Part shown: positions 17,103 through 26,395 of the stretch, piece after piece
Position numbering within the stretch: position 1 is the stretch's first letter
How the letters are laid out: each line of letters starts with the position of its first letter
Assembly (NCBI GenBank): GCA_023433465.1
Contig: JAEZCR010000126.1
Coordinates: 1 to 64,000, forward strand
Source of the DNA: Pseudomonadota bacterium
GTDB taxonomy: Bacteria > Pseudomonadota > Gammaproteobacteria > Steroidobacterales > Steroidobacteraceae
Direction: 5' to 3'
DNA: 64,000 bases
Program-made: the position numbers and the translations under genes
The notes under the pieces: model-generated
What the model saw: the letters and a program-made list of their open reading frames with translations, nothing else
Database searches by the model: none
Told to the model about the DNA's origin: nothing

Positions 17103-18086
17103 ATGCAATACAAGACGCTCGGTAGAACCGGCTTCGATGTTTCGAGCGTCAGCTTCGGCGCGTGGGCCATCGGTGGCACCTGGGGTCGATTGGACGATGA
17201 AGAGGCCATGCGCTGCCTGCACTGCGCCCTCGATCTCGGCGTCAACTTCTTCGACACGGCGGATGTCTACGGCGACGGACACAGCGAGCGGCTCCTGGCT
17301 CGCCTGCGACGGGAACGTCGCGATCCGTTCTGGGTGGCGACCAAGGTCGGCCGTCGTTCGAGTCCCCACGTCGCGGCCAGCTACTCGCGGGAGAACCTGA
17401 CGAGTTACGTGGAGCGCTGCCTGCGGAATCTCGAAGCGGAAGCGCTCGATCTGGTGCAGCTTCATTGTCCGCCCACGGACGTGTACTACATGCCCGAGGT
17501 CTTCGGCGTGTTGGATGACCTCGTGAAGGCCGGGAAGATCCGCTTCTATGGCGCGAGCGTCGAGCGCGTCGAAGAGGGATTGAAGGCGCTGGAGTATCCC
17601 GCGCTGCAGACGCTGCAGGTGATCTTCAACATCCTGCGCCAGCGCCCGGCCGAGCTGCTGTTTCCGCGGGCGGCCGAGCGCAAGGTCGGCATCCTCGCGC
17701 GCCTGCCGCTTTCGTCCGGCATGTTGACCGGGAAACTGACGAGCGCCACGCGCTTTCATCCCGACGACCACCGCGCCTTCAACCGCGAAGGCGCGGCATT
17801 CGACAAGGGCGAGACCTTCTCCGGATTCGACTACGAGCGCGGTCTGCAGGTCGTCGAGAAGTTGCGCGCCCTGCTGCCGCCCGGCATGACGCTGCCCGAG
17901 CTCGCGCTGCGCTACATCGCCTCGTTTCCCGCCGTGACCTGCTCGATTCCCGGCGCGCGGCGCGTGGAGCAGGTGGAGCAGAACGTGGCCGCGGGAGCGA
18001 AGGGCCCCCTCGATGCCAGGCTGCTCTCCGCGCTGGCCAACCTCTACGCGACGGACGTCAAGCCTTTCGTTCACCAGCGCTGGTGA
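17103..18086 (+). CDS. Aldo/keto reductase
   Basis: The protein has 327 residues. The AKR barrel tetrad is readable: Asp and Tyr in FFDTADVYGDGHSE, Lys in VATKVGRR, and His in LVQLHCPPTD. The NADP-binding end is SIPGARRVEQVEQN. The TIM barrel reduces aldehydes or ketones with NADPH. ATG at 17103 is chosen; a GTG at 17097 would only add two residues. No signal peptide, so cytoplasmic. It lies 80 bases after the molybdoenzyme and could share its transcript; both act on carbonyl or heterocyclic compounds, but this is only suggestive. Confidence 0.88.
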   Translation: MQYKTLGRTGFDVSSVSFGAWAIGGTWGRLDDEEAMRCLHCALDLGVNFFDTADVYGDGHSERLLARLRRERRDPFWVATKVGRRSSPHVAASYSRENLTSYVERCLRNLEAEALDLVQLHCPPTDVYYMPEVFGVLDDLVKAGKIRFYGASVERVEEGLKALEYPALQTLQVIFNILRQRPAELLFPRAAERKVGILARLPLSSGMLTGKLTSATRFHPDDHRAFNREGAAFDKGETFSGFDYERGLQVVEKLRALLPPGMTLPELALRYIASFPAVTCSIPGARRVEQVEQNVAAGAKGPLDARLLSALANLYATDVKPFVHQRW

Positions 18087-18230
18087 CCCAGCCCGCGACC
18101 GTCTATCTACTCGCGCCGGCGCATGGATGTGAGAATTCATCCGCTGCAATACGAGAACTGACAGCCTTCGGCGGTCCCCGATCGCCATGGCATGATCGAT
18201 CCCGGAATCGTAACGACTCGAGAGACTCCC

Positions 18231-19157
18231 ATGCCCGCTACAAACAAATATGTGATCGCTTCCCGCGGCGTACTCGTCGCCCTGCTCTGCCTCTCCAGCC
18301 CGGCGCTCGCCCAGGAGCCGCCCAAGACGCCGATCGAAGCACCGCCGGAACCCAACGCCATCCCATTGAATACCGGTGGCGTCGAGGGACAGACGGCGCA
18401 GGAGACCTGGTACAAGCAGTGGGGAGATCCGTTCGTGCGCAACGTTTCGCGCGCGACGCTCACCCCGTTCCTGCCGAGCCCCGACAAGGCGAACGGCGCG
18501 GCCGTGATCGTCGCCCCCGGCGGGGGTTTTCGAATCCTCTCGATGGGCAACGAAGGCTGGGAAGTCGCGCAGGCCCTCAATGAAAGAGGTGTCGCGGCAT
18601 TCGTATTGAAGTATCGCCTCCTGCCCACCGCGCCGGACTGGGAGGAGTTCAACAAGGGCAACCCGCTCACCGCGCCTTCGCCGGGAGCGGCGGGCGGCGC
18701 CCCGCCCCGCTCGCCCGTCGCGCTGCCGCTCGAAGATGCGACCGCCGCCTTCAGGCTCGTACGTGCACGCGCGAAGGAATGGAAAATCGATCCCGACAGG
18801 ATCGGCATGATGGGCTTCTCGGCCGGCGCCGGAACCACGATGGCCGCGACGCTGCAGTCGTCGGAGAACAAGCCGGCGTTCATCGCGCCTATCTACGGCG
18901 CGCAGCGCGCGGTGGAAGTCCCGGCCGACGCGCCGCCGATGTTCGTGGCGCTCGCCGCCGACGATCCGCTGTTCGGCAACAACGAATACGGCCTCATCAC
19001 CGCGTGGAAGAAGGCGGGCCGGCCCGTGGAATTCCATCTCTATCAGAACGGCGGACATGGCTTCGGCCTCGGCAATCCGCCCAAGACCAGCACGGGGTGG
19101 TTTCCGCAGTTCATGTTGTGGCTGGAGTCGAATGGCATGCTGAAGGCGCGGAACTGA
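18231..19157 (+). CDS. Secreted alpha/beta hydrolase, acetylxylan-esterase-like
   Basis: This 308-residue protein has a signal peptide ending near PALAQE. The oxyanion motif is IVAPGGGFRIL, the nucleophile elbow GFSAGAG, the acid Asp in ALAADDPLFG and His in GGHGFGLG. This is the BD-FAE/acetylxylan esterase-like group that removes acyl groups from sugars. The paralogous gene at 60883 shares the same layout. Start at 18231 is chosen for the clean leader. The 18087-18230 gap ahead contains a CTATCTAC word at 18103. Confidence 0.78.
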   Translation: MPATNKYVIASRGVLVALLCLSSPALAQEPPKTPIEAPPEPNAIPLNTGGVEGQTAQETWYKQWGDPFVRNVSRATLTPFLPSPDKANGAAVIVAPGGGFRILSMGNEGWEVAQALNERGVAAFVLKYRLLPTAPDWEEFNKGNPLTAPSPGAAGGAPPRSPVALPLEDATAAFRLVRARAKEWKIDPDRIGMMGFSAGAGTTMAATLQSSENKPAFIAPIYGAQRAVEVPADAPPMFVALAADDPLFGNNEYGLITAWKKAGRPVEFHLYQNGGHGFGLGNPPKTSTGWFPQFMLWLESNGMLKARN

Positions 19158-19174
19158 TCGGACTCCGGATTCAC

Positions 19175-20113
19175 ATGAACAACTCCACACACACGCGGCG
19201 CTCGTCGCTCGGGTTCTTCCTGGCTCTCGGCGCGATGCTTTTCACCGCCAGCGACCCCGCGGCGGCGGGCGTCGAAGCGCGAGAGAAGATCGTCATCTCC
19301 GGAGCATCCGGCCAGCTCGGCGGATTGGTCGTGAAGGAACTGCTCGCGCGCGGCGTGCCCGCCGGCGATCTGATCCTCGTCAGCCGCACACCCGAGAAAC
19401 TCGCCGAATTCGCGAAGATGGGCGCGGCGACGCGCTTCGGCGATTTCGCGAAGCCCGAATCGCTACCAACGGCATTCGCGGGCGGGACGAAGCTGCTGTT
19501 GATCAGCATCGGATTCGGTGCGGGCCCGCGGCCCGAGGCGCACAAGCGCGCGATCGACGCGGCGGTCGCCGCGGGCGTCAAGCACATCGCCTACACGTCG
19601 TTCGTCGCGATCAGCAAGGGCGAGAAGACCGGGCTCGCGAGCGATCATTTCCAGACCGAGGAATTGATCCGGAGCAGCGGTGTCGCGTGGACGATGCTGC
19701 GCAACTCGATCTACGCGAACGGCCTCGTGCAGCAGGCGGCGAAGATGCTGGCCGAGGGCAAAGCCACGGTGTCGGATTCCGACTCCCGCATCGGCTACGT
19801 CACGCGCGAAGACTGCGCGGCCGCCGCCGCGGCCGTGCTCTCGACGCCAGGCCACGAGAATCGCGTGTACGACATCACCGGACCCGAGCTGCTCGGTCCG
19901 CGCGAGATCGCCACGATCGCAAGCACGGTTGCCGGCAAGCCCGTCGAGCTGGTCGCCGCCGCGGCAAACGCGTCCGGCGCCCGCCGCGGATTCGGTGGAC
20001 CCTCGATGGAGGTGACGAGCGATGACGTCGCGAAGCTCACGGGGAGACCGGCGACGAGCGCGCGTGTATTGTTCGAGGCGCATCGCGATGAACTGGTGAA
20101 CGGGGGGAGATGA
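19175..20113 (+). CDS. NmrA-like NAD(P)-binding protein (quinone-reductase-2 type) with a signal peptide
   Basis: The 312-residue protein has an N-terminal leader (SLGFFLALGAMLFTASDPAAAG). The mature part is an atypical SDR: VISGASGQLGGLVVKELL, ILVSRTPEKLAEF, HIAYTSFVAISKGEK, WTMLRNSIYANGL, and YDITGPELLGPREI, close to NmrA/QOR2 proteins that bind NADP and sense redox or reduce quinones. As with the gene at 9864, the presence of an export leader on a dinucleotide-binding fold is unusual. It ends with a 4-base overlap into the sialate esterase gene. Confidence 0.75.
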   Translation: MNNSTHTRRSSLGFFLALGAMLFTASDPAAAGVEAREKIVISGASGQLGGLVVKELLARGVPAGDLILVSRTPEKLAEFAKMGAATRFGDFAKPESLPTAFAGGTKLLLISIGFGAGPRPEAHKRAIDAAVAAGVKHIAYTSFVAISKGEKTGLASDHFQTEELIRSSGVAWTMLRNSIYANGLVQQAAKMLAEGKATVSDSDSRIGYVTREDCAAAAAAVLSTPGHENRVYDITGPELLGPREIATIASTVAGKPVELVAAAANASGARRGFGGPSMEVTSDDVAKLTGRPATSARVLFEAHRDELVNGGR

Positions 20114-22062
20114 TGCGAATGGTCCTGCGCGCTTCGACGGTACTTCTGACTCTCGCGACATGCGCCCCAGCCGTCGCCGCGCAGCCCGCACCGTCCTTCG
20201 CCGACGTGTTTGGTTCAGGCATGGTGCTGCCGCACGATGAGCCACTGATATTCACCGGCCGGTCGGCGCCCGGCCGGAAACTCACGCTGCAGGTAGATAG
20301 TTCCACCTACACGACGAAGAGCGACTCGAACGGTAGCTGGCGAGTGACCGCCAAGCCGCTGCGGGCCGGCGGTCCTCACACGCTCACACTGGAGGATGAG
20401 CAGGGGGCCGGAGCGACGCTGACGGACGTGATGGCCGGAGAAGTCTGGCTGTGCTCGGGCCAGTCGAACATGGAATACCCAGTCGTCCGCTCCACCGACC
20501 AGCCCGCCGATGTGCTGCACGGTCATCCGTCCATTCGCCTGCTCGCGATCGCCCACCAGACCGCCGTGACGCCCCGCGAGGAATTCGGAAACAAACCTTC
20601 CTGGAAGGTCGCCGATGCCGAGACGATCAAACGCTTTTCGGCCGTCTGCTATTTCTTCGCCCACCGCAAGATTTCCGAGGAAGGAGTGCCCATCGGCCTG
20701 ATCAACGCTTCGTGGGGCGGCGCATCGATCGAGCCCTGGATCGGCGAAGACACGCTCGCACAGATGTCCGACTACCGCGGGCGCGTGGAACTGTTGAGGC
20801 AGTACCGATCCCAACCGCGCGCGGCGGAAGTGGCATTCGCCGGCGAATGGGTGAAGTGGTGGATGGCGAACTCCGCGATGGGTCCGGTCTGGGAGAAGGG
20901 CTTGCTGGACGGCAATGCCGAGTGGATAGACGCGCAGCTCATCGACTGGCGAAAGTTCCCGGACCCGCGGCTGGAGAAGTTCACCGGCAACCTGTGGTTC
21001 TCGAACCAGTTCGATCTCACCCAGCCGCAGAGCAGGAAGGGAGCGACCTTCGTGCTGGGAAAGATCGACGAGGTGGACACGACCTGGCTCAACGGCAAGT
21101 TCGTCGCCAATACCTTCGGTTATGGCACGCATCGCGAATATCGCCTCGATCCGGGATTGCTGCAGCCCGGCACCAACCAGTTCAGCGTGTTCGTCACGAG
21201 CACCTGGGAAGCCGGCGGGATGTATGGACCGGAAGCCGACGTCGGCATCCGCTTCGACGACGGCGAGTTCGTTCCGCTCGGCAAGGGATGGAAGTACCGC
21301 TTCGTGCCCAAGGAGACCGGCTATCCCCCGCGCACGCCGTGGGAAAGCGTCACGGGCATCACCGGCATGTTCAACGGCATGATCGCGCCGCTGCGCTCCC
21401 TCGCGCCCACCGGGGTCATCTGGTACCAGGGCGAATCGAACGTCGACAAGGGCGACTATTCGCAACTGCTCCCCGGCCTGGTACGCGACTGGCGGCGGTG
21501 GTTCGGCCGCGAGGAGCTGCCGTTCATCGTCGTTCAGCTGCCTAACTACGGCGCCGTCCAGGCGCCGCCGGTGGAATCGCAATGGGCAAGCCTGCGCAAC
21601 ATCCAGCAGCAGGTCGCGCTGCGCGATCCGCGCGTGGGCCTCGTCGTCACGCAGGACGTGGGCGAGGACGCGGACATTCATCCGCGCCAGAAATACGTCG
21701 TCGCGCAGCGCGCATACGACGTGTCGAAGGCGCTCAAGGGAACTGGCGCGAAGAACGGCGTCGTGCCGCGCGTCGCGAAGTCGGGCACATCCTGGGCACT
21801 GGAATTCACGCCGGAGCTGACCACGAGCGACTCGAAGGAAAAACCCGTCACGGGATTCGCGCTGTGCGGAGCGGAGCCGAAGAGCTGCGTCGCGGCCGCC
21901 GCGAACCAGCGCGGCAGCCGCATCGAGCTCGACCGCGCCGCACTGCCGGGCGCAACCCGCGTGCGTTATTGCTGGTCGGACGGCGGCGTGTGCGAGCTCA
22001 AGGCGCGGAACGGCCTGCCCGTGGGATCGTTCGAGCTCGCCCTCGCCCCGGCAGGTAAATGA
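20110..22062 (+). CDS. Sialate O-acetylesterase family (SGNH) enzyme
   Basis: This 650-residue secreted protein (leader ending PAVAAQ) has SGNH motifs: block I GQSNMEYP, block III IWYQGESNVDKG, and the Asp/His pair in DADIHPRQ. An all-beta domain is inserted in the middle (DEVDTTWLNGKFVANTFGYG), as in SIAE-like proteins. In plant-polysaccharide degraders this family removes acetyl groups from xylan or pectin; sialate activity is not implied. It overlaps the upstream gene by 4 bases and is followed 2 bases later by galM, so it sits in an operon. GTAGATAG occurs at 20293. Confidence 0.87.
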   Translation: MMRMVLRASTVLLTLATCAPAVAAQPAPSFADVFGSGMVLPHDEPLIFTGRSAPGRKLTLQVDSSTYTTKSDSNGSWRVTAKPLRAGGPHTLTLEDEQGAGATLTDVMAGEVWLCSGQSNMEYPVVRSTDQPADVLHGHPSIRLLAIAHQTAVTPREEFGNKPSWKVADAETIKRFSAVCYFFAHRKISEEGVPIGLINASWGGASIEPWIGEDTLAQMSDYRGRVELLRQYRSQPRAAEVAFAGEWVKWWMANSAMGPVWEKGLLDGNAEWIDAQLIDWRKFPDPRLEKFTGNLWFSNQFDLTQPQSRKGATFVLGKIDEVDTTWLNGKFVANTFGYGTHREYRLDPGLLQPGTNQFSVFVTSTWEAGGMYGPEADVGIRFDDGEFVPLGKGWKYRFVPKETGYPPRTPWESVTGITGMFNGMIAPLRSLAPTGVIWYQGESNVDKGDYSQLLPGLVRDWRRWFGREELPFIVVQLPNYGAVQAPPVESQWASLRNIQQQVALRDPRVGLVVTQDVGEDADIHPRQKYVVAQRAYDVSKALKGTGAKNGVVPRVAKSGTSWALEFTPELTTSDSKEKPVTGFALCGAEPKSCVAAAANQRGSRIELDRAALPGATRVRYCWSDGGVCELKARNGLPVGSFELALAPAGK

Positions 22063-22063
22063 C

Positions 22064-23077
22064 GTGAGCTCGAACGTGCGTTCCTTCGGCCGTCTCACGG
22101 ACGGCCGTGAAGTCGAGGCCATCACGCTGGGCGAGGAGGACGGCCTGCAGGTCGAAGTCCTCACCTACGGCGCCATCCTGCGGCGGCTCACGTATCCCGT
22201 GCGCGGCGTGCGCCGCGACCTCATCCTGCATTTCGACCGGATCGAACAGTACGAGCGCGATCGCGACAATGTCGGTCCCGTGGTCGGCCGGTTCGGCAAT
22301 CGCATCGCCAATGGCCGCTTCACGCTCGACGGCGTCACGCACCAGTTGACCACCAACGAGGGCGTAAATCACCTGCACGGCGGCGATACCGGTTTCGCGA
22401 AGCGGCTGTGGCGCGTGCTCGAAACGCGGAATCGCGAGCGGTTGCTGCTCGGCCTGCATTCACCCGCGGGCGAGGAAGGTTACCCGGGCAACGTCGACGT
22501 CACGCTCGAGCTCAGCGTGCGCAAGAACGCGCTCACCATCCGCTTCGGCGCGAGCACCGATGCGGCCACCCCCATCAACCTCACCTATCACCCGTACTTC
22601 AACGTATCCGGCGACCTGCACTCGCCCGCCATCGAGCATCGCCTGCGCATCCCCGCGGACCACTATCTACCCGTGGGACCCGGGCTCATCCCGACGGGCG
22701 AGATCGCGCGCGTGGACGACACCATCTTCGATTTCCGCACGCAGCGGCGGCTGGCCCCGCCACCCGTGGACTCGCATCCGCAACTCGAGCTCGGCGGGGG
22801 TTACGACCATTGCTGGGTGTTGTCCCGCGATGCCGATTGCACCTGCGAGCTCACCTCGCCCAGCGGCGATCTCACGCTGACCATGAAGGGCACCGGACCC
22901 GGGCTCCAGTTCTACAACGGGCAATTCCTGGCGCGCGCGCACCCCGGGTTGGGAAGCGGCCTGATCCTGGAACCCCAGGGACTTCCCGACTCGCCGAATC
23001 ATCCGCACTTCCAGAGCGGCATCCTGCGGCCCGGCGATCCGTACCGCGCGGAGATCGAATACAAAATCACGGCTTGA
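22064..23077 (+). CDS. galM: Aldose 1-epimerase (mutarotase)
   Basis: The 337-residue protein starts at GTG (22064) right after the preceding stop. Family motifs: GRFGNRIANGRF, EGVNHLHGG with the first His, NLTYHPYFNV with the second His, GGYDHCWVL, and LILEPQGLPDSPNHP with the catalytic Glu. It interconverts alpha and beta sugar anomers, feeding sugar uptake. No signal peptide, so cytoplasmic. Close coupling to an O-acetylesterase and a GH51 enzyme fits hemicellulose or arabinan breakdown. Confidence 0.9.
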   Translation: MSSNVRSFGRLTDGREVEAITLGEEDGLQVEVLTYGAILRRLTYPVRGVRRDLILHFDRIEQYERDRDNVGPVVGRFGNRIANGRFTLDGVTHQLTTNEGVNHLHGGDTGFAKRLWRVLETRNRERLLLGLHSPAGEEGYPGNVDVTLELSVRKNALTIRFGASTDAATPINLTYHPYFNVSGDLHSPAIEHRLRIPADHYLPVGPGLIPTGEIARVDDTIFDFRTQRRLAPPPVDSHPQLELGGGYDHCWVLSRDADCTCELTSPSGDLTLTMKGTGPGLQFYNGQFLARAHPGLGSGLILEPQGLPDSPNHPHFQSGILRPGDPYRAEIEYKITA

Positions 23078-23078
23078 T

Positions 23079-23124
23079 CCATACGCGCGCGTGTATGGGT
23101 ATGCGCGGCGGCCCTGCCTATACT
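23079..23124 (+). promoter_or_regulatory. Candidate operator palindrome and -10 box ahead of the GH51 gene
   Basis: CCATAC (23079-23084) and GTATGG (23093-23098) form an inverted repeat around a GC alternation. TATACT at 23119-23124 is a good -10, which would put the -35 over the right arm. The gene start at 23156 has GGAG upstream. Binding of a regulator here is inferred from layout only. Confidence 0.4.
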
Positions 23125-23155
23125 CGGCCTTCACTCACCTTCCGGAGTACCGCCG

Positions 23156-24793
23156 ATGAATCGCACGAGCCGACGCCGCTTCCTCAAACAAGCCTCTCTC
23201 GCGGGCGCGGGTGTCGCGGCATCGTCACTCTTCTCGCTCCCTAGCTACTCGCAGACGGCGGGCCGCACCGCGACCGTCCACCTGGGACTGGTGGCGCCGC
23301 GCGAGGATTTCGACCGGCGACTGTTCGGCGCCTTCCTCGAGCACCTGGGCCGCGCGGTCTATACCGGCGTCTACGAGCCGGGCTCGAAGCTCTCCGACAA
23401 GCGCGGGTTCCGCACCGACACGCTGCGCGAGGTGAAGGAGCTCGCGGTGCCGATCATGCGTTACCCCGGCGGCAATTTCGTGTCGGGCTACAACTGGCTC
23501 GACGGCGTCGGTCCGCGCAAGAACCGGCCGACCGTGCTCGAACGCGCGTGGAACTCCATCGAGACCAACCAGTTCGGCACCAACGACTTCATGGACTGGG
23601 CGACGGCGGTCGGCACGGAGCCGCTGCTCGGCTTCAACATGGGCACGGGCACCGCGGAGATGGCCGTCGCCTACATCGAGTACTGCAATTTTCCGCGCGG
23701 CACGAAGTGGAGCGACCTGCGCCGCTCGCACGGCTATGAGCAGCCGCACAAGGTGAAGTACTGGTGCCTGGGCAACGAGATGGACGGCCCGTGGCAGATC
23801 GGCACGCTCACCGCGCGCGAGTACGGCCGCAAGGCGCGCGACATCGCGCAGCAGGCACGCGTCATCGATCCGGACGTGCAGCTCATCGCCTGCGGTTCCA
23901 GCGCGCCCGGCATGGCGACCTACCTGCAGTGGGACCGCGAAGTGCTCGAGGAATGCTACGACATGGTCGACGGCATCTCGCTGCATTGCTACTACGGCAA
24001 TGCCGAAACCACCGCCGGCAAGGCCGAGCGGTACGTCGCCATGAATCTCGACATGGAGCGCCAGATCCATGAGATCAGCGCCGTCTGCGACTACGTGCAG
24101 GGCATCAAGCGCTCGCCCAAGAAGCTCTGGCTGTCGTTCGACGAGTGGAACGTGTGGTACCGCGCCAATTCCGGCGACCACACCAACGGTCACGGCAAGT
24201 TCGCGCCCAAACTACTCGAGGAGGTCTACAACCTCGAGGATGCGCTCGTGGTCGGCGGCCTGCTGAACACGCTGATGCGGCGCTCGGACCGCGTGCGGGT
24301 GGGTTGCCTCGCGCAGATCGTGAACGTCATCGCCCCGCTCATGACGAGCGACAAGGGCATCCTGCGCCAGTCCACGTACTACCCGTACGCGATGGCGCTC
24401 AAGTACGGCCACGGCCGCATGCTCGACCTGCAGATCGAAAGCGAGACCTATCCGATCAGCGCCGCAGGCATTCGCGGCAGCTACGCGCGCGATGGCCAGG
24501 TGCCCTTCGTGGACGTCGTCGCGACCTACGATGCGAAGAACCGCCGCGTGGCGCTGTTCGCGCTCAACCGCGACCTGCGCGACGAGCGCGAGCTCGCGCT
24601 GCGTTTCGATGACGTCACGCCGACCAGCGTCGTTGCCGCCGAGACCATCACCGGCAGCGACCTCAAGGCGTTCAACACCTTCGAGGAACCCAACAAGGTA
24701 GTGGCGACGAAGCTCGACGGCATCACCGCCGGCGGCAAGATGAGCGTCAAGTTGCCGCCGCGGTCGTACTCGGTGATTCAGCTCGCGGTCTGA
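23156..24793 (+). CDS. Alpha-L-arabinofuranosidase, GH51
   Basis: This 545-residue protein has a Tat-type leader (SRRRFLKQASLAGAGVAASS). The GH51 pattern is clear: GAFLEHLGRAVYTGVYEPGS, IMRYPGGNFVSGYNW, WCLGNEMDGPW with acid/base Glu, HCYYGN, and LSFDEWNVWYR with the nucleophile Glu; the C-terminal beta domain ends LPPRSYSVIQL. It removes arabinose from arabinoxylan or arabinan. It closes the esterase-galM group, though it has its own promoter-like region. The convergent neighbour is a carbohydrate-sensor-like diguanylate cyclase. AAACTAC lies at 24209. Confidence 0.92.
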   Translation: MNRTSRRRFLKQASLAGAGVAASSLFSLPSYSQTAGRTATVHLGLVAPREDFDRRLFGAFLEHLGRAVYTGVYEPGSKLSDKRGFRTDTLREVKELAVPIMRYPGGNFVSGYNWLDGVGPRKNRPTVLERAWNSIETNQFGTNDFMDWATAVGTEPLLGFNMGTGTAEMAVAYIEYCNFPRGTKWSDLRRSHGYEQPHKVKYWCLGNEMDGPWQIGTLTAREYGRKARDIAQQARVIDPDVQLIACGSSAPGMATYLQWDREVLEECYDMVDGISLHCYYGNAETTAGKAERYVAMNLDMERQIHEISAVCDYVQGIKRSPKKLWLSFDEWNVWYRANSGDHTNGHGKFAPKLLEEVYNLEDALVVGGLLNTLMRRSDRVRVGCLAQIVNVIAPLMTSDKGILRQSTYYPYAMALKYGHGRMLDLQIESETYPISAAGIRGSYARDGQVPFVDVVATYDAKNRRVALFALNRDLRDERELALRFDDVTPTSVVAAETITGSDLKAFNTFEEPNKVVATKLDGITAGGKMSVKLPPRSYSVIQLAV

Positions 24794-24803
24794 TAGCCGC
24801 GCA

Positions 24804-24853
24804 CCCGCCCGTCATCGGCGGGCCCGGCAGGCCTCGGCGCCGAGGCCTGCCGG
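24804..24853. terminator. Double hairpin with a 30-bp perfect palindrome
   Basis: A first stem (CCCGCC/GGCGGG, 24804-24822) is followed by a perfect palindrome of 30 bases (24824-24853) whose half is CCGGCAGGCCTCGGC. It lies between convergent genes, fitting a bidirectional terminator, although no T run flanks it. Confidence 0.6.
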
Positions 24854-24860
24854 CCTCCAA

Positions 24861-26240
24861 CTAGTGGTGCAGCTTGAAGTGCCCGCTGATCATTGCCCAG
24901 GTGCTCTTGCGCGCGCCAGTGACCTGGTGGAGCTGATCCTCGGTCGCGGCGACCACACAGTTGCGGCCGCGGCTCTTCGCCAGGTACAGCGCCTGGTCCG
25001 CCTGGCGGAAGGCATCATCGAAATCCTCGCCCGCCTGCACCGCGGCCACGCCGAAACTCGCGGTCACGGTGAGCGGATCTTCGGGAATGCAGTTGGTGTC
25101 CATGATCCGGCGCCGCAGCTTTTCCGCGAGCTCCGCGGACTGCGGGAGGCTCGTTCCCGGACAGACGAGCACGAATTCCTCGCCGCCCCAGCGTCCCAGG
25201 CCATCGCCGCCACGGACCTGTGACTTCAGGATGGCGCCCACGGTTTCGAGCACGCGGTCGCCGACGTGGTGGCCACGTTGGTCATTGATACGCTTGAAGT
25301 GATCGAGGTCGATGACGATCACGCTGGCCGATGCGCCGGCCGCGCGGGTCGATTCGACGTACTGCTCGATGCCATGCCGGTTCATCACGTTCGTGAGCGC
25401 ATCGATCGTCGACAGCTTCCGGTACTTCTCTTTCTCCGATTGCAGCTGCGCGTTGGTGTCCACCAGGGCATGGATCTTCTGCCGCTGCTCGCGATGCTTG
25501 CGGCGCAGCCGCAGCCATTCCGACAATCCATAGACCGTCGCCAGCATCAGCCATACGCACAGGATGCCGAGGTACCAGAATTCGGCGCTGATCCAGTGAC
25601 CCGTGAACTCGATCCGCTCGATCTGAAATTCGTGCAGGCTGCCCGCGTGATGACCCAGCATGTCGAACGTAACGACCGTGGCATTGCTGAGATCGGGACG
25701 GTTCAATTCCCGTGGGAGGTCGTACATGGTCTCCCACCATTCCGGAACGGTGAACTCGCTCAGGCTGATCCGGACGGGCTGAGCGAAATCCTTCGCGCGC
25801 ACATTGACGGAATTGAACTTGGGAGAATTCCAATCGTCGACGATCGAGAATCTCGGATCGAAATTGCGGATGCCGACACGCACGAACTGGGCGTCGCCCG
25901 AGTACCGGATGTTCAGCGTCAGCGACTGGAACCCCGACAAGTCGATGCCGCGATCCGCGGACGTGGAATACAGCAGATACGCGAAAATGCAGTTCTGGCC
26001 GACCGAATCCTCGGCAAACCGGCAGGTGAAGTGAAGCTTGCGCTCATCGATCCACTCCATGATTACCGGAGGTCCATCGACATGCTGCGACAGCGAGAAG
26101 ACCGCGCCTTCTCTTTCCCCATCGAGCACCAGACGCCGTTCCGGAAGCAGGCGATGCGCCGCCATGACCATGAGCGTCAACACGATGGCGGCCAGCAGGA
26201 AGACTGACTGGTTTAACCTTTTGCCGCGAGATCTGCTCAT
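24861..26240 (-). CDS. Membrane diguanylate cyclase with a carbohydrate-binding-like periplasmic domain
   Basis: The 459-residue protein has one membrane helix at 10-28, a periplasmic region 30-218, and a second helix at 221-241. A short coiled-coil-like linker (REQRQKIHALVDTNAQLQSEKEKY) leads to a GGDEF domain with GGEEF at 352-356 and an RGGD inhibitory site at 343-346 (RxxD five residues before, the canonical I-site spacing). It should make c-di-GMP and be product-inhibited. The periplasmic part (DLSGFQSLTLNIRYSG, FVRVGIRNFDPRFS, then FQIERIEFTG) looks like a jelly-roll carbohydrate-binding module of the CBM11/CIA30 kind. The sensed ligand is unknown; the GH51 neighbour suggests a sugar. 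Confidence 0.82.
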   Translation of the reverse strand: MSRSRGKRLNQSVFLLAAIVLTLMVMAAHRLLPERRLVLDGEREGAVFSLSQHVDGPPVIMEWIDERKLHFTCRFAEDSVGQNCIFAYLLYSTSADRGIDLSGFQSLTLNIRYSGDAQFVRVGIRNFDPRFSIVDDWNSPKFNSVNVRAKDFAQPVRISLSEFTVPEWWETMYDLPRELNRPDLSNATVVTFDMLGHHAGSLHEFQIERIEFTGHWISAEFWYLGILCVWLMLATVYGLSEWLRLRRKHREQRQKIHALVDTNAQLQSEKEKYRKLSTIDALTNVMNRHGIEQYVESTRAAGASASVIVIDLDHFKRINDQRGHHVGDRVLETVGAILKSQVRGGDGLGRWGGEEFVLVCPGTSLPQSAELAEKLRRRIMDTNCIPEDPLTVTASFGVAAVQAGEDFDDAFRQADQALYLAKSRGRNCVVAATEDQLHQVTGARKSTWAMISGHFKLHH

Positions 26241-26395
26241 GTCGAACGCTTATGAATACTCTTTGTGTGGCGGGACGACCGTGATCGACTGCGTGAAACA
26301 CTGAAACGCCGAACCGCGCAATCCCGTACTCTTTTTGCCCGTCGCGACGAACGGCCGAATCCCCGGCCACGGGCGCGCATTTCAGACGATTCACG

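Noticed and set aside
17085..19190. 701-residue open frame on the minus strand
   Set aside because: It lies antisense to the aldo/keto reductase and esterase, is Arg/His/Gly-rich with no domain, and comes from few stops in GC-rich DNA.
20215..22164. 649-residue minus-strand frame
   Set aside because: Antisense shadow of the SGNH esterase, whose motifs are intact in the plus frame.
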